Shown piece after piece: positions 56,382 to 64,000 of a stretch of 64,000 bases of DNA. Position 1 is the first letter of the stretch, and each line of letters begins with the position of its first letter. The DNA comes from Xanthomonas prunicola (GTDB lineage Bacteria > Pseudomonadota > Gammaproteobacteria > Xanthomonadales > Xanthomonadaceae). The stretch is from assembly GCF_002846205.1 (NCBI RefSeq), contig NZ_PHKV01000001.1, positions 620,001-684,000 of the forward strand, in the 5' to 3' direction. A program made the position numbers and the translations under genes. A model generated the notes under the pieces. It was not told the origin of the DNA, made no database searches, and saw only the letters and a program-made list of their open reading frames with translations.

Positions 56382-58160
56382 ATGACCGAGCCAAACCTGG
56401 ATCTGGGCGTCATCGGCAACTGTAGTTTTGGTGCATTGGTCGATCGGCAGGCTCGTGTGGTGTGGAGTTGCCTGCCGGCATTTGACGGCGATCCGGCCTT
56501 TTGCACGCTGCTCTCGCCCAAGACCGAAGGCGGCGACTTCGCCGTGGAACTGGAAGACTTCGTCGGCAGCGAGCAGCACTACCTGCCGAATACTGCCGTG
56601 CTGCGTACCGTGTTGCGCGACAGTAACGGCGGCGAAGTCGAAGTCATCGATTTTGCGCCGCGCTGGCGCAACAACGGGCGCTTCTATCGGCCAGTGAGCA
56701 TCATTCGCCAGATCCGTCCGCTGAGCGGCAATCCGCGCATCATCGTGCGCGCCCGCCCGCTGGCCGACTGGGGTGGCCGCACGCCGGACACCACGTGGGG
56801 CAGCAATCATATTCGCTGGGTGTTGCCGGAATTCACCCTGCGCCTGACTACCGATGTACCGGTGCGCTTCGTGCGCGATGGTGTGCCGTTCGTGCTCAGC
56901 CACCCGGTCAATCTGGTGCTGGGTGTGGACGAATCGCTGACCCGTTCGCTCACCGGCTATGTGCAGGAAGCGCAGGAGCGCACCGAAGAATACTGGCGCG
57001 AATGGGTGCGCTATCTCTCCATCCCGCTGGACTGGCAGGAAGCGGTGATTCGCAGTGCGATCACGCTGAAGTTGTGCCAGTACGAAGACAGCGGCGCCAT
57101 CATCGCGGCGATGACCACCTCGATCCCGGAAGCGCCCAATACCCCGCGCAACTGGGATTACCGCTATTGCTGGCTGCGCGATGCCGCCTTCGTGGTGCGT
57201 GCGCTCAACCGGCTTGGCGCCACCCGCACGATGGAGCAGTTCATCGGCTACATCTTCAACATCGCCACCGCCGACGGCACCCTGCAGCCGCTGTACGGCA
57301 TCGGTTTCGAATCGCAATTGGAAGAACACGAAGTCGCCACGATGGATGGCTACCGCGGCATGGGCCCGGTGCGACGCGGCAACCTCGCGTGGATCCAGCA
57401 GCAGCACGATGTCTATGGCAGCGTGGTGCTGGCGTCCACACAGCTGTTCTTCGACCTGCGCCTGAAGGATCAGGGCGATGCAGATACCTTCCGCCGCCTC
57501 GAACCGCTAGGTGAGCGCGCCTATGCATTGCATAACGTGCCCGACGCCGGCCTGTGGGAATTCCGCGGCCGCGCCGAAGTGCATACCTATACCGCCGCGA
57601 TGTGCTGGGCAGCATGCGACCGCTTGTCCAAGATCGCCGACAGGCTGGCGTTGCCCGAACGCATCACCTACTGGCGCGAGCGCGCAGACAGCATCCGCGA
57701 GCGCGTGTTGAACGAGGCCTGGAGCGACGAACACGGCCATTTCACCGACACGCTCGGTGGCCATCGGCTGGATGCATCGTTGTTGCTGTTGGCTGACATC
57801 GGCATCGTGGCCAACGACGACAGCCGCTTCGTTCGTACGGTCGAAGCGGTCGGTCGCGTGCTCAAGCATGGCGATGCGCTGTACCGCTACATTGCACCGG
57901 ATGACTTCGGTGAGCCGGAAACCAGCTTCACCATTTGCACCTTCTGGTACATCGATGCGCTGGCGGCGATCGGGCGCAAGGACGAGGCGCGTGAATTGTT
58001 CGAGCGCATCCTTTCGCGCCGCAATCACCTGGGCTTGCTGTCGGAAGACCTATCGTTCGAAGACGGCGAAGCCTGGGGCAATTTCCCTCAGACCTATTCG
58101 CATGTTGGCTTGATCATTGCAGCGATGCGCTTGTCGCGGAGCTGGCAGGAGGCGTCATGA
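56382..58160 (+). CDS. Glycoside hydrolase family 15 protein (glucoamylase/trehalase-like)
   Basis: A 592-residue cytoplasmic GH15 enzyme with no signal peptide. Start at 56382 (MTEPNLDLGVIGNCSFGAL). N-terminal beta-sandwich, then an (alpha/alpha)6 barrel with NWDYRYCWLRDAAFVVRAL (acid-residue region), GYRGMGPVRRGN and the C-terminal DDFGEPETSFTICTFWYIDAL. Some bacterial GH15 proteins are trehalases. Being between otsB and otsA with a 4-base overlap into otsA makes a trehalose- or glucan-acting role likely, but maltose/glucan substrates remain possible. Confidence 0.88.
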   Translation: MTEPNLDLGVIGNCSFGALVDRQARVVWSCLPAFDGDPAFCTLLSPKTEGGDFAVELEDFVGSEQHYLPNTAVLRTVLRDSNGGEVEVIDFAPRWRNNGRFYRPVSIIRQIRPLSGNPRIIVRARPLADWGGRTPDTTWGSNHIRWVLPEFTLRLTTDVPVRFVRDGVPFVLSHPVNLVLGVDESLTRSLTGYVQEAQERTEEYWREWVRYLSIPLDWQEAVIRSAITLKLCQYEDSGAIIAAMTTSIPEAPNTPRNWDYRYCWLRDAAFVVRALNRLGATRTMEQFIGYIFNIATADGTLQPLYGIGFESQLEEHEVATMDGYRGMGPVRRGNLAWIQQQHDVYGSVVLASTQLFFDLRLKDQGDADTFRRLEPLGERAYALHNVPDAGLWEFRGRAEVHTYTAAMCWAACDRLSKIADRLALPERITYWRERADSIRERVLNEAWSDEHGHFTDTLGGHRLDASLLLLADIGIVANDDSRFVRTVEAVGRVLKHGDALYRYIAPDDFGEPETSFTICTFWYIDALAAIGRKDEARELFERILSRRNHLGLLSEDLSFEDGEAWGNFPQTYSHVGLIIAAMRLSRSWQEAS

Positions 58161-59524
58161 GTCGTTTGGTAGTGGTATCCAACCGTGTTGCAGTGCCCGG
58201 CGAAAATCGCGCTGGCGGCCTGGCGGTTGGCCTATTGGCTGCGCTGAAAGAGCGCGGTGGCATGTGGTTCGGCTGGAGCGGCAAGACGGTGCGCGGCGAC
58301 AGCGGCGGCATGCACGAACAGACCGAAGGCGACATCACCTTCGTCACCATGGACCTCAACAAGCGCGACATCGACTCCTACTACAACGGCTTTGCCAACC
58401 GCACGTTGTGGCCGCTGCTGCACTTCCGCCTGGACCTGGTCGATTACGACCGCGCCACCCGCGAAGGCTATATGCGCGTCAATCGGCTATTTGCCGAAAA
58501 GCTGGCGCCGCTGCTGAAAGACAGCGACACCTTGTGGATCCACGATTACCACATGATTCCGCTCGGCGCGATGCTGCGTGAGCTGGGGGTGGGCTGCAAG
58601 ATGGGCTTCTTCCTGCATGTGCCGATGCCATCGGCCGATCTCGTGCAGGCGATGCCCGATCACGCGCGGTTGTTCAGTACGTTCTATGCGTACGACCTGG
58701 TCGGCTTCCAGACCCAGCGCGATGCCGAACGTTTCAAGGCGTATGTGCGCTTGTTCGGTGGTGGCCGCATTCTGGAAGGCGATCTGGTCGAAGGCCCGGG
58801 TGGACGGCGCTTCACGGCCTCCTCGTTCCCCATCGGCATCGACACCGACCTGATTGCCAATCAGGCCAAGGCGTCTGTCAGCAAGCAGGCAGTACGCGAT
58901 CTGCGCGAGAGTCTGCGCGGGCGGCAGCTGGCCATCGGTGTGGATCGCCTGGATTATTCCAAGGGCCTGCCGGAACGCTTCCAGGGCTTCGAGCGCTATC
59001 TGGAGCGTTACCCGGATCAATCCGGCAGCCTGACCTATCTGCAGATCGCACCGGTCTCGCGCGGCGATGTCACCGAATACCGGCAATTGCGCAGCCAGCT
59101 GGAACAGATCGCCGGCCATATCAATGGTGGGCATGCGGGGCCGGACTGGACGCCGTTGCGCTACGTCAACCAGAACTTCAGCCACGCAACATTGACCGGT
59201 TTCTATCGCGCTGCATCGGTGGGCCTGGTGACGCCGCTGCGCGATGGCATGAACCTGGTCGCCAAGGAATTCATCGCCGCGCAGGATCCTGAAAATCCGG
59301 GCGTGCTGGTGCTTTCATTGCTGGCCGGCGCGGCCGACGAAATGAAGGAGGCGCTGCTGGTCAATCCGCATGATCTGGACGGCGTGGCCGACGCGATTGC
59401 GACAGCAGCGAGCATGCCGCTGGCAAGCCGCATCGAACGCTGGCACGCAATGATGGATCACCTGCGCAAGAACAACATCAACCATTGGCGCCAGCGCTAT
59501 CTAGAAGCGCTTTCCGAGGTCTAG
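58157..59524 (+). CDS. otsA: Trehalose-6-phosphate synthase
   Basis: A 455-residue retaining GT20 glycosyltransferase making trehalose-6-phosphate from UDP-glucose and glucose-6-phosphate. [13 protein letters not shown] and [11 protein letters not shown] (donor loop) open the protein; [16 protein letters not shown] and [15 protein letters not shown] are OtsA signatures; [14 protein letters not shown] and [16 protein letters not shown] mark the nucleotide-sugar site. It overlaps the GH15 gene by ATGA and ends the operon. Confidence 0.95.
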   Translation: MSRLVVVSNRVAVPGENRAGGLAVGLLAALKERGGMWFGWSGKTVRGDSGGMHEQTEGDITFVTMDLNKRDIDSYYNGFANRTLWPLLHFRLDLVDYDRATREGYMRVNRLFAEKLAPLLKDSDTLWIHDYHMIPLGAMLRELGVGCKMGFFLHVPMPSADLVQAMPDHARLFSTFYAYDLVGFQTQRDAERFKAYVRLFGGGRILEGDLVEGPGGRRFTASSFPIGIDTDLIANQAKASVSKQAVRDLRESLRGRQLAIGVDRLDYSKGLPERFQGFERYLERYPDQSGSLTYLQIAPVSRGDVTEYRQLRSQLEQIAGHINGGHAGPDWTPLRYVNQNFSHATLTGFYRAASVGLVTPLRDGMNLVAKEFIAAQDPENPGVLVLSLLAGAADEMKEALLVNPHDLDGVADAIATAASMPLASRIERWHAMMDHLRKNNINHWRQRYLEALSEV

Positions 59525-60124
59525 ACATCACCCTTCTTCCGGGACATTGGCCCCCTTGATGCGGGAGAAGGCGTTCGAAGGGCGGAGGCGGGTGCGGCCG
59601 CCAGTGACCGATGACGCTGTGCGCTTTCCACAACAAAGCGCGTCCTGACGCTGACGCAGCAAGCGGTTGCCAAGTCAGATAGAAACGACCGTGCCTGCAC
59701 AAGGTAGGAAAACGTCGGACGTCGACAGTGTTCAGTTGCAGTCGACACGGCAGTCGCTGGGCAACACCGCCTGCGCTGTTACGCCCTGCCCTTCAGTCGC
59801 AGGCGCGATCAATCGCAGCGAATGTCCAACCCAGGTCTATCAACACACCTGGCAGCAGATGGTGCCAGGTACTCGAAATCTGCATGTTTTGGCTGTGCCA
59901 AACATGCAGGCTGGAACGCTGGTTCCTATTCCGTCACGGACAAAGGGCGCTGAGGGGTCTAAAATATTCACATGATTAGCGCTGAGGACCCTGGGAGGGG
60001 CTGCGCGTTCATAGCGTTCGATGTTCGTATTTAGATTGCAGCCGCGTCTTCGCCGCCTGCGATCTGTCTCCCTCCACGACTCGCCACCGCTCGCTGGTGC
60101 CTGAGTCCTTCCTGACATCTCAAA
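59525..60124. other. Non-coding stretch with intergenic repeat and hairpin
   Basis: 59525-59600 holds a degenerate copy of the short Xanthomonas intergenic repeat (CCTTCTCCCGCATCAAGGGGG on the minus strand). At 59880-59909 an almost perfect 13-bp hairpin (CTGCATGTTTTGGC/GCCAAACATGCAG, one bulged T) appears. GCGCTGAGG occurs as a direct repeat near 59945 and 59971. The last 200 bp are AT-richer and probably hold the promoter of the dehydrogenase gene. No gene is convincing. Confidence 0.5.
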
Positions 60125-62602
60125 ATGACTGATCAATCCTCAAAACGTGGGCTAGGCACCTGGTTGCTGGTGGCCTATGCAGTGGTGATCGCCGTGCTCG
60201 GTGCGGTGCTCGCCTACGAAGGTGGCCGCCTGGTGGCCGTCGGTGGCTCCTGGTATTACCTGATCGCGGGTATCGCCCTGTTCCTGGCGGGCGCATTGCT
60301 CGCGCTGGGCAAGCGTGCCGGCCTGTGGCTGTTTGGCGCGACCTTGGCCGGCACCATCGCCTGGGCGCTATGGGAAGTGGGCCTGGATGGCTGGGGTCTG
60401 GTGCCGCGCCTGGCGATGATGTCGGTGCTCGGTCTGCTGTTGCTGCCGTTCTGGGGCGTGGCGCGTCGGCGCATGTCGCCGCTACCCGGCGCCGGCTATG
60501 CGCTGGTGACCGGCGTGCTGCCGATCCTGGGTGCCGCGCTGATCCTGTGGCCGCTGCTGATGCCGCGCAATGTCGAACTGGCCGATGCCTCCACGCTGCC
60601 GGCGGACAGCGCGACAGCCTTCAGCCGCGGCACCGTGCCCAGCCCCGACGGCAACGTCGCGGCCAATCACGACGCCAGCAACTGGACCGCCTATGCCGGC
60701 TCCAATCTGTCCAACCACTACACGCCCGGTGCGCAAATCACCCCGGACAACGTGAAGAACCTCAAGGTGGCCTGGGAATTCCATACCGGCGACCTGAAGC
60801 CGGCCGGCTCCAAGCTGGGCTACGCTTTCCAGAACACCCCGCTCAAGATCGGCGACCTGCTATACATCTGCACCCCCACCCAGAAGGTGATCGCGGTGGA
60901 AGCGGCCAACGGCAAGGAGCGCTGGCGCTTCGATCCGCAGACCAACCCCAAGGCGATGGCTGGCGTTGCCGCCACCACCTGCCGTGGTGTGTCGTACTAC
61001 CAGGCGCCGCAAGGCACCGCCGAGTGCCCGACCCGGATCTTCTGGCCGATGGTCGATGGCCGCCTCGGCGCGCTGGACGCGCAGACCGGCAAGCTCTGCA
61101 CCAGCTTCGGCAACAACGGCTATGTCGATCTGAATGCCGGTACCGGCAACACCAAGCCGGGCTTCGTCGGCCCGACCTCGCCGCCGGTGGTGATGCGCGG
61201 TGTGGTGATCCAGCCCACCGGCCAGGTCCGCGATGGTCAGGAAGGCGATGCGCCGTCGGGCGTGGTGCGTGGCTTCGACGCGCTCACCGGCCAGCTGCGC
61301 TGGGCCTGGGACCTGGGCAACCCGGCAATCACCGCCGAGCCGCCGGCCGGCCAGACCTACACCCGTTCGACCCCGAACGTCTGGTCGCTGATGTCCGCCG
61401 ACGATGAGCTCGGCCTGGTCTACCTGCCCACCGGCAACGCCTCCGGCGACTTCTTCGGCAAGGGCCGCACCCCGCAGGACGAGGAATACACCGCTTCCCT
61501 GGTCGCCGTGGATGCGGCCACCGGCAAGGAGCGTTGGCACTTCCGCACCGTCAACCACGACCTGTGGGATTACGACATCGGCCCGCAGCCGAACCTGGTC
61601 GATTGGCCGGTCGCTGGCGGCGGTACGCGTCCTGCGGTGATCCAGGCCACCAAGTCCGGCCAGGTGTTCGTGCTGGACCGCGCCACCGGTGCGCCGCTCA
61701 TGCCGGTCAAGCAGATCGCCGTGCCGCAGGGCACCGATCACGGCGACTGGACCGCGGCCACCCAGCCGATCTCGCCGGGCATGCCCAATACCGTGGGCGC
61801 ACCGAGCCGCGAGTACGAAACCATCATCGAATCCGACGCCTGGGGCATGACACCGTTCGACCAGCTGGCCTGCCGCATCCAGTTCAAGCAGCTGCGTTAC
61901 GAAGGCATGTTCACCCCACCGACCCTGCAGGGCTCGCTGGCCTTCACCGGCAACCACGGCGGCATCAACTGGGGCGGCGTGTCGGTGGATCTGCAGCGCG
62001 GCATCATGGTGATGAACAGCAATCGCCTGCCCTACACCTTGCAGGTCTATACCCGCGAGAAAATGAACGAGCTGGGCGTGGTGTCGGTGTTCGACGGCAA
62101 GAGCAAGACGCCCGGCTATATGGCACAGAAGGGCCTGGCCTATGGCGCGCGCAAGGAACCGTGGATGTCGCCGCTCAACACGCCGTGCGTGGCACCGCCG
62201 TGGGGCTACATCGCCGGTGTGGACCTGCGCACGCAGCAGGTGCTGTGGCGCCGTCCGCTGGGCACCGGTTACGACCAGGGTCCAATGGGCATCCCGTCCA
62301 AGACCAAGTTCGAGATCGGCACGCCCAACAACAGCGGCTCGCTGGCCACCGCCGGCGGCGTGACCTTCATCGGCGCGACCCTGGACGACTTCATGCGCGG
62401 CTTCGACACCCGCACCGGCAAGCAGGTCTGGGAGACCCGCGTCCCCGCCGGCCCCCAGGCAGCGCCGATGAGCTACACCATCAACGGCCAGCAGTACATC
62501 GTGGCTGCCGTCGGTGGACACGACCGCATGGAAACCAAGTCGGGCGACAGCGTCATCGCCTGGGCGCTGCCGGACGATGCGCAGGCCGCGCCTGCCAAGT
62601 AA
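60125..62602 (+). CDS. gcd: Membrane-bound PQQ-dependent glucose (quinate/shikimate-family) dehydrogenase
   Basis: An 825-residue quinoprotein oxidising aldose sugars in the periplasm and passing electrons to ubiquinone. The first 150 residues contain five hydrophobic helices, as in E. coli Gcd. From about residue 190 a PQQ beta-propeller begins (NWTAYAGSNLSNHYTPGAQI), with repeated W-motifs such as GKERWRFDPQ, GQLRWAWDLG and GKERWHFRTVNHDLWDYD. A strong terminator follows. Quinate or shikimate could be the true substrate, since the family is shared. Confidence 0.9.
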   Translation: MTDQSSKRGLGTWLLVAYAVVIAVLGAVLAYEGGRLVAVGGSWYYLIAGIALFLAGALLALGKRAGLWLFGATLAGTIAWALWEVGLDGWGLVPRLAMMSVLGLLLLPFWGVARRRMSPLPGAGYALVTGVLPILGAALILWPLLMPRNVELADASTLPADSATAFSRGTVPSPDGNVAANHDASNWTAYAGSNLSNHYTPGAQITPDNVKNLKVAWEFHTGDLKPAGSKLGYAFQNTPLKIGDLLYICTPTQKVIAVEAANGKERWRFDPQTNPKAMAGVAATTCRGVSYYQAPQGTAECPTRIFWPMVDGRLGALDAQTGKLCTSFGNNGYVDLNAGTGNTKPGFVGPTSPPVVMRGVVIQPTGQVRDGQEGDAPSGVVRGFDALTGQLRWAWDLGNPAITAEPPAGQTYTRSTPNVWSLMSADDELGLVYLPTGNASGDFFGKGRTPQDEEYTASLVAVDAATGKERWHFRTVNHDLWDYDIGPQPNLVDWPVAGGGTRPAVIQATKSGQVFVLDRATGAPLMPVKQIAVPQGTDHGDWTAATQPISPGMPNTVGAPSREYETIIESDAWGMTPFDQLACRIQFKQLRYEGMFTPPTLQGSLAFTGNHGGINWGGVSVDLQRGIMVMNSNRLPYTLQVYTREKMNELGVVSVFDGKSKTPGYMAQKGLAYGARKEPWMSPLNTPCVAPPWGYIAGVDLRTQQVLWRRPLGTGYDQGPMGIPSKTKFEIGTPNNSGSLATAGGVTFIGATLDDFMRGFDTRTGKQVWETRVPAGPQAAPMSYTINGQQYIVAAVGGHDRMETKSGDSVIAWALPDDAQAAPAK

Positions 62603-62758
62603 TGGCGGCGCTCGACGTGTCGTGCAGCCAGGAGGTGTGCTGGTACGCAGAACCGCATGCAGTCAGCACTGCGTCGGCCACCGCGCATCATCCGCCTAGC
62701 GGCGGTCTGACCCTCGGCTAGCGCGACGTCGGCCCTGCGCTGACGGATGCACTCGATA

Positions 62759-62790
62759 AAACCGGTCGTCGCGAGACGGCCGGTTTTTTT
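62759..62790 (+). terminator. Rho-independent terminator
   Basis: A 12-bp stem (AACCGGTCGTC paired with GACGGCCGGTT, one G-T wobble) with GCGA loop, ending in seven T. It lies about 155 bp after the dehydrogenase stop. Confidence 0.88.
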
Positions 62791-63112
62791 GTGGGTGAAT
62801 CTCACGATGCGATTGAACAGGTGGTGCGAAGCAACTGCTCACGCACAGGCGTTCTAAGGCGCGGCCACCGCACTGTCGCTGAGTGGTCTGAGCGTCGGAC
62901 CTCGCTGCGCTACGCAGCCATCCAGCCGGCGATTCCATGCAGCGGAGTGGGCGTCCGACAGCATCGCGCGCGTCGTCGATAACCGAGCCATCACCACCCC
63001 TGAAGCGGCTCGCCCGCGACAGACGGCATGTCGCCCGAGCTGCCGGGCGTTCGCCTGCAAGGGTCTATTTTTCACTCAGAATTTACAATCAAATTGGCGT
63101 TTCAGGCGCCTG

Positions 63113-63188
63113 ATCAGGTCCAGCGCACATACCCGGCCTCATTGAAATCGCTTCCATATCAATGACATCAAGTTTTTCGGGACCTGAT
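63113..63188. promoter_or_regulatory. Widely spaced inverted repeat upstream of the chemoreceptor gene
   Basis: ATCAGGTCC (63113-63121) and GGACCTGAT (63180-63188) are perfect inverted copies separated by 58 bp of AT-richer sequence, 127-200 bp before the gene start. They could bind a regulator on both sides of the promoter. The rest of 62791-63314 has no visible gene. Confidence 0.4.
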
Positions 63189-63314
63189 TGTCACATTCGG
63201 ACGAACGGCGCCTTCACACCTTCATTATTCGGGCTCAGCCGCCGATACCACACTGCAGCCCACGGACTGCCGGATACTGCTCCCCGTATCAGCCCCCCCA
63301 GCCGGACTCAGCCT

Positions 63315-64000
63315 ATGTTGCCCTCACACGATGCCGCCCTCGTTGCCCAACCGCCTGCCGGTCGACACGTTGCGCGCATCACCTGGACTACATGGCTGCC
63401 TGCCGCTGCACACATCGGGCTGCTGGCCTTGCTCACCTGCCACGCCGCCACGCTGTTGCCCGGCGGCTTTCTGATCGGGCTAGGACGCTTGCTGCCCGCC
63501 CTGCTGGTGCTGGGCGCGGCAAGCGCCGGCCTCTGGTGGTGGGCGCGCCGGCGTCACGCTGCGCAACTGCAGCAAGCCGTGAGCACGGCGGTGGCAATCG
63601 GCGAAGGGCGCTCCCAGCGTCTGGACCTGCGCAACGCCTCCGGCGAACTCGCACCGCTGCTGCATGCGCTGCAGGATGCCCAGGACAAGCTCGCCATCCG
63701 TATCGATGTGATGGAACAAGGCCTGCGCCATGGCCAGTTCGTGATCAAGGCGCTCGACGATCTGGACACCATGATCCGCATCGCCGACGACGATGGCCAG
63801 GTGTTGTTCGCCAACCGCAAGCTGCTCGCCATGCTCAAGCTGATCGAGCCGGATGTGCAGAGCTTCCGTCCCACCTTCCACGCCGAAGGCTTCGTCGGCG
63901 GCAGCATCGGCGACATCTATCCGGACAGCCAGGCTGCGATCGATCGCATGCGCGCATTGAACGCCTCAAAGGCTGTGCGTGCGCCGTTCTTTGGCCGCCA
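63315..64000 (+). CDS. PAS-containing membrane receptor, probable methyl-accepting chemotaxis protein (N-terminal part)
   Basis: An open frame from ATG 63315 (MLPSHDAALV) runs off the window after about 228 codons. Two hydrophobic segments (about residues 26-45 and 51-74) anchor it, with hardly any periplasmic loop. A short helical linker leads into a PAS-like domain with DTMIRIADDDGQVLFANRKLLAMLK and GGSIGDIYPDSQAAIDRMRAL, a form I associate with Xanthomonas chemotaxis proteins. The signalling domain lies beyond the end, so GGDEF or kinase outputs are not excluded. Confidence 0.65.
   Translation, partial: MLPSHDAALVAQPPAGRHVARITWTTWLPAAAHIGLLALLTCHAATLLPGGFLIGLGRLLPALLVLGAASAGLWWWARRRHAAQLQQAVSTAVAIGEGRSQRLDLRNASGELAPLLHALQDAQDKLAIRIDVMEQGLRHGQFVIKALDDLDTMIRIADDDGQVLFANRKLLAMLKLIEPDVQSFRPTFHAEGFVGGSIGDIYPDSQAAIDRMRALNASKAVRAPFFGR

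Noticed and set aside
59667-59975. A 102-codon open frame in the gap before the dehydrogenase gene
   Set aside because: No ribosome site, no recognisable domain, and it covers the hairpin at 59880-59909; best explained as chance.

Overview
The window is 64 kb of a GC-rich gammaproteobacterial chromosome and almost certainly comes from a plant-associated Xanthomonas (citri/axonopodis/campestris type). I infer this from the gene set alone: a Tat-exported class A beta-lactamase beside an AmpR-type regulator, several paralogous TonB-dependent receptors, a vibrioferrin-type (xanthoferrin, xss) siderophore operon, a corrinoid-salvage operon behind a cobalamin riboswitch, an otsB/GH15/otsA trehalose operon, and a PQQ glucose dehydrogenase. 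Genes are dense, many overlap by 4 bases, and most long antisense reading frames are shadows of high GC codon usage.

Layout. 0-3 kb: a frameshifted exported alpha/beta-hydrolase gene, the beta-lactamase and its divergent LysR regulator. 3-5.6 kb: a YcxB-like membrane protein and an ABC-F ATPase that carries an in-frame palindromic repeat. 5.7-14.6 kb: three tandem TonB-dependent receptors of one subfamily, with a small VOC protein between the first two and a strong terminator at the end. A fourth member lies at 53-55 kb. 15.2-17 kb: a YbaL/KefB-type antiporter. 17.2-27.6 kb: a Fur-box-preceded siderophore operon made of an HpcH/HpaI (SbnG-like) aldolase, a TonB receptor, an ATP-grasp ligase, an NIS synthetase, an MFS exporter, a second NIS synthetase and a PLP decarboxylase. 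27.6-30.5 kb: a visibly AT-richer patch with two convergent exported proteins I do not recognise.

30.5-41.3 kb is one long minus-strand corrinoid operon: riboswitch, btuB, two tandem BtuM-like S-components, cobO, cbiB, cobD, cobQ, cobU, cobT, cobC and cobS. There are no corrin-ring genes here, so it looks like uptake plus nucleotide-loop assembly and salvage. 41.5-45 kb: a DUF4291 protein and clpB with a good sigma-32 promoter. 45-52.8 kb: housekeeping and accessory genes (GIY-YIG protein, GST, DUF3014, LprI-like protein, NCS2-type permease, LysR/VOC divergent pair, DUF3574 lipoprotein). 55.5-59.5 kb: otsB, GH15 and otsA. 60-62.6 kb: membrane glucose dehydrogenase. The window ends inside a PAS-containing probable chemotaxis receptor.

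The most interesting points are: the tandem BtuM-like transporters, both keeping the candidate cobalt-ligating cysteine; an in-frame palindromic repeat in the ABC-F protein beside its second nucleotide-binding site; a dispersed repeat of about 70-140 bp in three copies, two of them starting right after stop codons; an SbnG-like aldolase (possible dedicated citrate synthase) heading the siderophore operon; a perfect 18-bp palindrome over a LysR start codon; and the pair of unknown exported proteins at 28.4-30.1 kb. No function, identity level or database match was computed; all calls are by reading the sequence.
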